From: Macrophomina tecta
Taxonomy: Eukaryota > Ascomycota > Dothideomycetes > Botryosphaeriales > Botryosphaeriaceae
DNA: 64,000 nucleotides
Reading direction: 5' to 3'
Assembly: GCA_024180945.1 (NCBI GenBank)
Contig: JAKSGN010000033.1
Location: 620,001-684,000, forward strand
Shown here piece after piece: positions 58,680 to 64,000 of this stretch. A program made the position numbers and the translations under genes. Numbering within the stretch: position 1 is the first letter of the stretch; the number at the start of each line of letters is the position of its first letter. The notes under the pieces are model-generated. The model was not told where the DNA came from, did not search any database, and was given only the letters and a program-made list of their open reading frames with translations.

Positions 58680-59703
58680 GAGTGTGGCGCAGACCTTCCA
58701 ACCTTGTTGCATACACAGAGGCACGTTCTTGGCTCAGTTACCAAACGAGACACCGGGCCCGGCTTGGCGGACGCAGATGGGAGACAAGCCTAAGGCCGGG
58801 TCAGATCATGCGAATCCATATACCAAAAGCTCTAAGGGGGAGGTATCAAAGATTATGAGGCTGTGGAATCTTGAGCGAAAGACCAGGGACGAGCAATTGC
58901 GCAGAAGCGCCAAAATATCAATCCAGATGAGGGGCCCACACTCCAACAGATGATAATCCTCTAGTCTTTCTTGGCAGATCGTGTGTGAACTAATCTTGAT
59001 TTTAGCTCCCGCGATGGTTTCGTGTCTAATTGCCGTGCAGTAGCCGATGATAGGAAGTTTATTCTTGCTTCGTAGTAAGCACCGAACGGCAGTGCAGGAG
59101 CTAAAATGCATCACAAGGTCGCCCTTTTCAAGGTAGCGAAATGCTCAGCCGAGACAGTAAGAACCAACTGTCTCTGGCAGCCGGAGGATCAACTGAGCTT
59201 CAAAGATTAGCAACACCGCCTCAGCTTCTTATCGGCTTTCCTTACATGCATATCCTGGAAGTTCATCACTTGGCAACGCGGGGTTCGGCACACTACATAA
59301 CTATAGACGCCACGCAAGACGGAAGGACAGAAGCGCTTTGACCAATAGCAGAGTACATGGTTAACGCGTGTGAGTCCATTCGATGATTGACGGGTCTTCG
59401 TTGCATTGCTCGCCTTACAAACTCCCTTTTACGGACTATGTGTGGCAATATTGGCTCTACTTGGTGGTCTCACCAAGACGAAAGTTCCCCGCCCGCATAG
59501 CACAAGGACTGCAACCCCTCCCCTGGAACCTAGAAAGGCGCTACGCCCCACAATTGGTTAGGTTTTGACCTCCTACCTTACAAGCATCTGCACCCTCATT
59601 CGCCAGAATCGCGGCCAAGAGGAAACACGCGGCAGACGACAAGTGTAAAAAGGGAGGACAATTGACAAAATCCTGAGATTATTTTTTGTCTTTGAATCGG
59701 CGG

Positions 59704-59736
<33 letters not shown>

Positions 59737-59748
59737 GTATCCCAAGCC
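58680..59748. other. Intergenic, LSM7 3' end to PhoD-like gene, with TC microsatellite
   Basis: No gene is supported. The right end holds a (TC)n tract of 29 nt at 59706-59734, 15 bp before the chosen ATG of the PhoD-like gene. Pyrimidine-rich tracts are common in fungal core promoters. If translation began at the upstream ATG (59686), the tract would code for alternating Leu-Ser. Confidence 0.55.
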
Positions 59749-62257
59749 ATGTTCGTCCCCGCAGCAGCAATCTCTCTGTCTCTTGGCGTTATCAGCGCGG
59801 AATCCCTCTATGAAAGGAACATGAACTTCCTTAGTCCTTCAGAGAACCACGCCGGACTCGGCCTCAACACCAACAAGCTCTACAAACGACAGCTTTCAGC
59901 GCTTCCGATTGATGCTTCGCAATTAATCTTCACCCATGGCGTTGCCTCAGGGGATCCTGCTCCTGACTTCGTGATTTTATGGACCAGGATTTCTCCATAT
60001 ACTGATAACGACCGCTCGAATGTCACGGTGGAAGGATTCGTCCCGCTGTACAGCCACGAGACGGAGCAATACGTGGAAATGTCCGAGGCACCTGTTTGCG
60101 CCGACTACCGGGTTGGAACCGATGAAGCCTTCTCCACGGTCGTTGACGGTAAAGTCTATTTCGGATGTTGTGTAAACTTTGCCGGAGTCAAGGTTGAAGC
60201 TCGCAGTCTCAGCCCCTTTACGACCTATTTTTACCAGTTCACAGTGTGCGATAGCGAGAATCGAAGTCCCATTGGACGGACGAAAACCATGCCTGCTGCG
60301 GACGATGAAGTCTCCGAGGTCAGCCTTGCGGTGTTTTCTTGTGCCAACTGGCGTACGTAGGTTTTTTCCCGGAATCAACCGCAATATGCTAAACCCCGCA
60401 AAGCTTATGGATTTTTTAACGCTTACGGAAATGCAGCCCGCAAGGTTTGTGTTGACTCCATCTGAACCCGTAATAAATTCCGCTTCTTTTTGCTTATATT
60501 AGAAGGACTCGGTTGATTACGTTGTTCATCTTGGCGATTATATCTACGAGACCTCGCCAGGCACCAATCGCATTGGCTGGGACATCGGGCGTCTGCACGA
60601 GCCTGCTAAGGAGCTCGTATCCCTCTATGATTATCGGAGGAGGCTCGCCCAGTATCGCGAAGATAGCGATCTTCTACTCAACCATCAGCGCTTCCCTTGG
60701 ATACCTGTTTGGGATGATCATGGTATGACACTAAGAGAAGTTTAGTAACGACACGACTGACGCATCCTCAAAGACTGCCAATGATCAATGGCGCGGTGGC
60801 TACGGAAACCAAAACAACACGGAAGAGAGCCGGGAAGAAGTCGGCGGTGTGAGTGTTGATCAGAGGAAGATGCACGCCGTCAGAGCTTACTTCGAGTGGA
60901 TGCCCATCAGGTATGATAACAGAAAAGTAATTACAGGTGTCCGCACTAAAGTACTCTACAGGCAAGTGGACATGGATGACAATTTACGCATTTGGAGAAG
61001 CTTCTCGATTGGCCGACTGGCGGATTTGATCATGCTCGATACCCGCGGATACGACCGCAGCATCACCGACCTGTACATTCCCTCTCACACTGACCATAAG
61101 ACACCGTATTGACCGCCAAGCAGGGATTGGAACACGGAATATATCCGCTTAATCTCTGATGACGCCGGCCGCACTCTGATGGGCAGCCGCCAGGAAACCT
61201 GGTTCTACAACTCTCTCAGCGCCTCTGCAGACCGCGGCGCGACCTGGCGCATCGTCGGCTCGCAAGTTAGTACGTACATTCATCGCTTCCCCATCACTCC
61301 CACGCGGACTACTGACTGGCTGCTCTGCCCCAAGTCTTCTCCCGCATGAACCGCTCGTCTCTCGCTGCCGACCCTGAAAACCCCTTCAACCGCGACGCCT
61401 GGGACGGCTACCAGGGCAACCGCAACCGCACCTTCGCGCATCTCTACGACAACACCATCCCCAACAACATCGTAAGCAAAGCATTTCTATACACTGCACG
61501 GCCTGCCAAGTATCCCCTCCAAACCGAAAAAAAAAAGGATTTTCAAACAACACGACTAACTCTCCCCGACTGACAGTTCCTCGCTGGCGACTCGCACGCT
61601 AACTGGGTCTCCGACCTCGCCTGGCTTGACGCCCGCCCCTACGACCCGACCACCGGCGCCGGCGCCGTCGGCGTCGAGTTTGCCCTGACGGCCGTCTCGA
61701 GCGTCAGCCGCGCGGGCCAGAACGTGACTGTCGCCGAGGCGCGCGCCTTCAGCGACGACATCGTCGCCGCCAACGAGGAGCTCCAGTGGAACGAGCTCTG
61801 GCACCGCGGCTACATTGAGTTGACGCTCACCGCGGAGAGGGCGGAGGCACGGTTTTTCGGCATCCCGGATGTGAAGAGGCGGAGTGGGATGGAGGTCAGC
61901 TTGGCGAACTTTACGGTGTTGGCGGGCGAGGGCAGGTTGGAGAGGCCGGTTGCGGGGGGCATGGTGGAGTCGGGGTCTTTGAAGGGCGGGGAAACGAGAA
62001 TGACGAATCGAACGGTGGATACGGGGGGTAGGGAGGCGGAGGAGGATCTGAGGTGTGCTGTGTGCATGTTGAGACTTGTGCATGGGCGACTTGGACACGC
62101 GGTTTGGTTGTGTTTGTGCGAATTCCTGATTGGCACAGGGCTTGTTGAACGTATGCCATTGGTAGACGCTAGCCTTCAGCACCCGGATTCTAGGGCGCAG
62201 GATTATTTTATCAGGTCGAGCCAAAGACTGAGGCGCGTGGGGAGATCCACGTCCTGA
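59749..62257 (+). CDS. PhoD-like secreted phosphatase, probably disrupted at one splice site
   Basis: PhoD-type metallophosphatase, a secreted alkaline phosphatase/phosphodiesterase family that uses Fe/Ca. Exons read as 59749-60352, 60404-60444, 60503 onwards to 60722, about 60772-60910, 60962-61072, 61124-61269, 61335-61471 and 61577-62257. A signal peptide (MFVPAAAISLSLG...) opens the chain. Family landmarks are FTHGVASGDP, VILWTR, FFNAYGNAARK, YVVHLGDYIYE, VWDDH, AYFEWMPIRQVD, MLDTRGYDRSITDL, MGSRQETWFY and FLAGDSHANW. After VWDDH the intron from 60723 should end just before AG-ACT-GCC, but the bases there are CTCAA, not CTCAG. The next AG (60772-60773) throws the exon out of frame and ends after a few codons. 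The third intron has tandem acceptors TAGAAG. The 3' end beyond LANFTVLAGEGRL is uncertain. Confidence 0.7.
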
Positions 62258-63445
62258 AATCACCCCTGCCACAGCGCTTGATTCCACCTGGCCCGCTTGG
62301 TTAGTAAAGGCAGACCTTCAGCCTCTTTGTACATGAGATTTGGGATGCAGTCATCCTTCTCGGTGAATGTTGTGCGTTTGCTCAGAACCGCACTAAAATC
62401 ATAAACCATCATTCCGAAGAGTCTATTGTCCCCAATACCTACAAACGAGGCTTATAGGTCCGGCTACGCGGTTTTCTTGACAATGCCAACTCTTCGGTTT
62501 TTAAGCATCCAGATTGTGGAGTGCAAGCTGGTAGGTGCATGAAGTAGCCTCCAAGCAGAGCCGCGTAACGCAGTAAATCGGCATGCAAATTAGGGTAACC
62601 CCTCTCGGGCTCGTGTCCTGCAATTGGCCTTGCGAAATTATCACTAATTGTATGCCAATTAGCGCGCAGCATCGCTGGTCTACTCAGCAAATTCCTCGGA
62701 AGATTTAATATTCAATCTTCTGGACAGCCGGGTTTTTGGGAGTGCATTCTAAGTGGCTCACCAACATAGATTAGCTCATTCGGCAGAGGCTCATCCAGCC
62801 CAGTCCTGGAAAACGTTACAAGTTCCTCGTAGAATCCATTCAAGCTGTACCGCTTGGCCGATACATCTGCTTAGTAAGCACACATTACCCACCTTTTGAG
62901 CACTTGGGGAAAGGGGCGCAGGATTACCTTACGTATTCACGTTACGGCTTATTAAAAAAAACGGCAGAGCCGTATCCCGCAACACGCTGTATAAATCTTT
63001 CCGGAATTATTGTAGGATACAGCAAGGCTTGCAGGTTCCATGCAGTGTCCTGCTAGTGAGACCAATCTACTCCTACATATTCTGGGGAAAGGATAGTAGG
63101 GCCGCATCTCTCGCAAGGAGCTTGCAGAAATGTGGTAGGAGCTTTTCAGGGCGCTGGTCAAGAAGACTGCTTAGTAAAGATAGACATGTAATCTTTTGGG
63201 AGTGTTGGGGAAGAGGGCGCAGTACTCTAACGCCTTTTGTCAAGTATCATGTAGAAGAGTCGCGCTATTCCTTTTTCTTCTCTTTTCGTATAAGAATTGC
63301 CCGAAACCTATCGGCGCGCTGCAGAGCTAAATAACAAAGCGAAGCCACGGACTATATAGTTACAGGCCCGGTTTTTGGAGTTACCCAAGAAGTGGGAGTA
63401 AGGAAAAGATAAAATTCCTCATAGAATGGGTTGGTGTTATACACA
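62160..63445. repeat. Degenerate repeated elements in an AT-rich spacer
   Basis: The spacer contains diverged duplicate blocks. CTGCTTAGTAA...GGGGAAAGGGGCGCAGGATTA (62868-62926) matches CTGCTTAGTAA...GGGGAAGAGGGCGCAGTACT (63167-63226). A GGCGCAGGATTA core recurs near 62197-62208. Also GGGTTTTTGGGAGT with TTCCTCGTAGAATCC (62730-62836) parallels CGGTTTTTGGAGTT with TTCCTCATAGAATGG (63369-63430). Similarity is patchy and no open frame survives, as expected for an old inactivated mobile element or decayed duplication. The AT-rich base composition differs from the rest of the window. Confidence 0.5.
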
Positions 63446-63576
63446 GAGACATCTTTCGCTGGGAAGTGATGTTGTAGTAGAAGGTAGAAGAATCTTCCGA
63501 ACGGCAGCAAGTCCTTGATTTTTAGAACAGCGAATTGGTTATATCTTGAGGATATTCAACGTCTGCTTGAAAGCAT
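62258..63576. other. AT-rich intergenic region between PhoD-like gene and DRS1
   Basis: 1.3 kb with stops in all frames and no supported gene. It should contain the 3' UTRs of both convergent neighbours. Its main content is the degenerate repeat described separately. Base composition falls well below the GC level of the adjacent genes. Confidence 0.5.
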
Positions 63577-64000
63577 CTACTTCCTTCCCTTGCCCCCGAC
63601 CATCTTTTTGGCACCGCCCTTTTTCTTATCCCCCGCCTTCCCCTTCTTCTTCGCTGCCTCCAACGCGCCCTTACCCGCTCTCTCCGCCTTACCCTTCTTC
63701 CACCCCATACCCGGACCCTCCTTCCTCTCACTGCTCGCGTCCAACCTCTTCTTCTCCTTATTACTCAACTTCTTCTTCTCCCCCTTAACCGCCACGGGCT
63801 CTCCATTCAATTGCGCCCTGCCCGCATCTTTCGCCGCCTTCTTCTGCGCCTCCGACTCAAACCACGTGCGCTTCGGACGCGACATGATCTCGTCCTGGTG
63901 CGTGATGAGATTCTCGCCCTTGCGGATCTCCATATCGACCTGCGCCATGGCTTTCTCCTCCTTCTCCTCCTTCAAAATCTCCTCGACCTCAGCCTCCATG
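63577..64000 (-). CDS. DRS1: DRS1 DEAD-box RNA helicase, C-terminal part (cut by right edge)
   Basis: C-terminal 141 codons of the nucleolar DEAD-box helicase DRS1 (DDX27), which acts in 27S pre-rRNA processing for the large ribosomal subunit. The fragment starts within EEILKEEKEEK and shows the family block RKGENLITHQDEI, SRPKRTWFESEAQKKAAK, followed by LSNKEKKRLD and the Lys/Gly-rich WKKGKAER...KGALEAAKKKGK tail that serves nucleolar targeting. The stop lies at 63577. The helicase core is outside the window, so its motifs cannot be checked. The reading frame is open to the window edge; the ATG at 63999 is internal. No disruption is seen. Confidence 0.87.
   Translation of the reverse strand, partial: MEAEVEEILKEEKEEKAMAQVDMEIRKGENLITHQDEIMSRPKRTWFESEAQKKAAKDAGRAQLNGEPVAVKGEKKKLSNKEKKRLDASSERKEGPGMGWKKGKAERAGKGALEAAKKKGKAGDKKKGGAKKMVGGKGRK

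Noticed and set aside
61073..61123. In-frame TGA in the PhoD-like gene (TAT TGA) as a second lesion
   Set aside because: It lies within a valid 51-nt intron: donor CT|GTACAT, branch CTGAC, acceptor GCAG|G restores TDLDWNTEYI in frame.
1..64000. CRISPR arrays, bacterial operons, insertion sequences or replication origins
   Set aside because: Nothing of the kind is present; genes are intron-split and clearly fungal.

Overview
This is nuclear DNA of a filamentous ascomycete (Pezizomycotina; Dothideomycetes is my best guess, not proven). Genes are split by short introns (about 45-100 nt, GT-AG, CTAAC/CTGAC branch sites). The gene set is fungal: UTP10, a DUF4045-gelsolin protein, class II cAMP phosphodiesterase, a PDR-type ABC transporter, a HET-domain gene, a Zn2Cys6 protein and a DUF4360 secreted protein. 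All splice models were read by eye from splice sites, reading phase and remembered family motifs; no RNA evidence or database search was available.

Layout. 0-3 kb: an unrecognised protein with YVPPHLR repeats (minus, cut by the left edge), divergent from ARL2. 3-9.2 kb: a 2032-residue DUF4045-gelsolin protein. 11.3-20.5 kb: UTP10 (minus) and an NRDE2-like protein (plus), divergent across 248 bp. 21.8-22.8 kb: a secreted DUF4360 protein. 24.1-26.3 kb: cAMP phosphodiesterase. 27.6-30.8 kb: eEF1B-gamma (minus) and mitochondrial ribosomal protein uS9m (plus), divergent across 315 bp. 34.1-35.4 kb: a Gln-rich conserved protein. 40-50.5 kb: an F-box-like protein, a dead HET-domain gene and a PDR ABC transporter, all minus and flanked by gene-poor stretches of 4-5 kb. 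54.7-58.7 kb: a Zn2Cys6 protein divergent from LSM7. 59.7-62.3 kb: a PhoD-like phosphatase gene that looks broken. 62.2-63.5 kb: degenerate AT-rich repeats. The right edge holds the C-terminus of the DRS1 helicase.

Much of the core content serves ribosome and RNA biology (UTP10, DRS1, eEF1B-gamma, uS9m, LSM7, NRDE2). The best find sits inside it. The second intron of the eEF1B-gamma gene holds a box C/D snoRNA with a 13-nt guide against the 25S rRNA peptidyl-transferase loop, directly before its D' box. This is the snR38 guide, and in budding yeast snR38 lies in an intron of TEF4, also an eEF1B-gamma gene. A second possible guide lies directly before the D box. The unusually long uS9m intron also folds into two stem-pocket hairpins and may host an H/ACA-type RNA.

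The accessory genes show decay. The HET gene has an in-frame stop and a separate frameshift; the PhoD-like gene has lost one splice acceptor.
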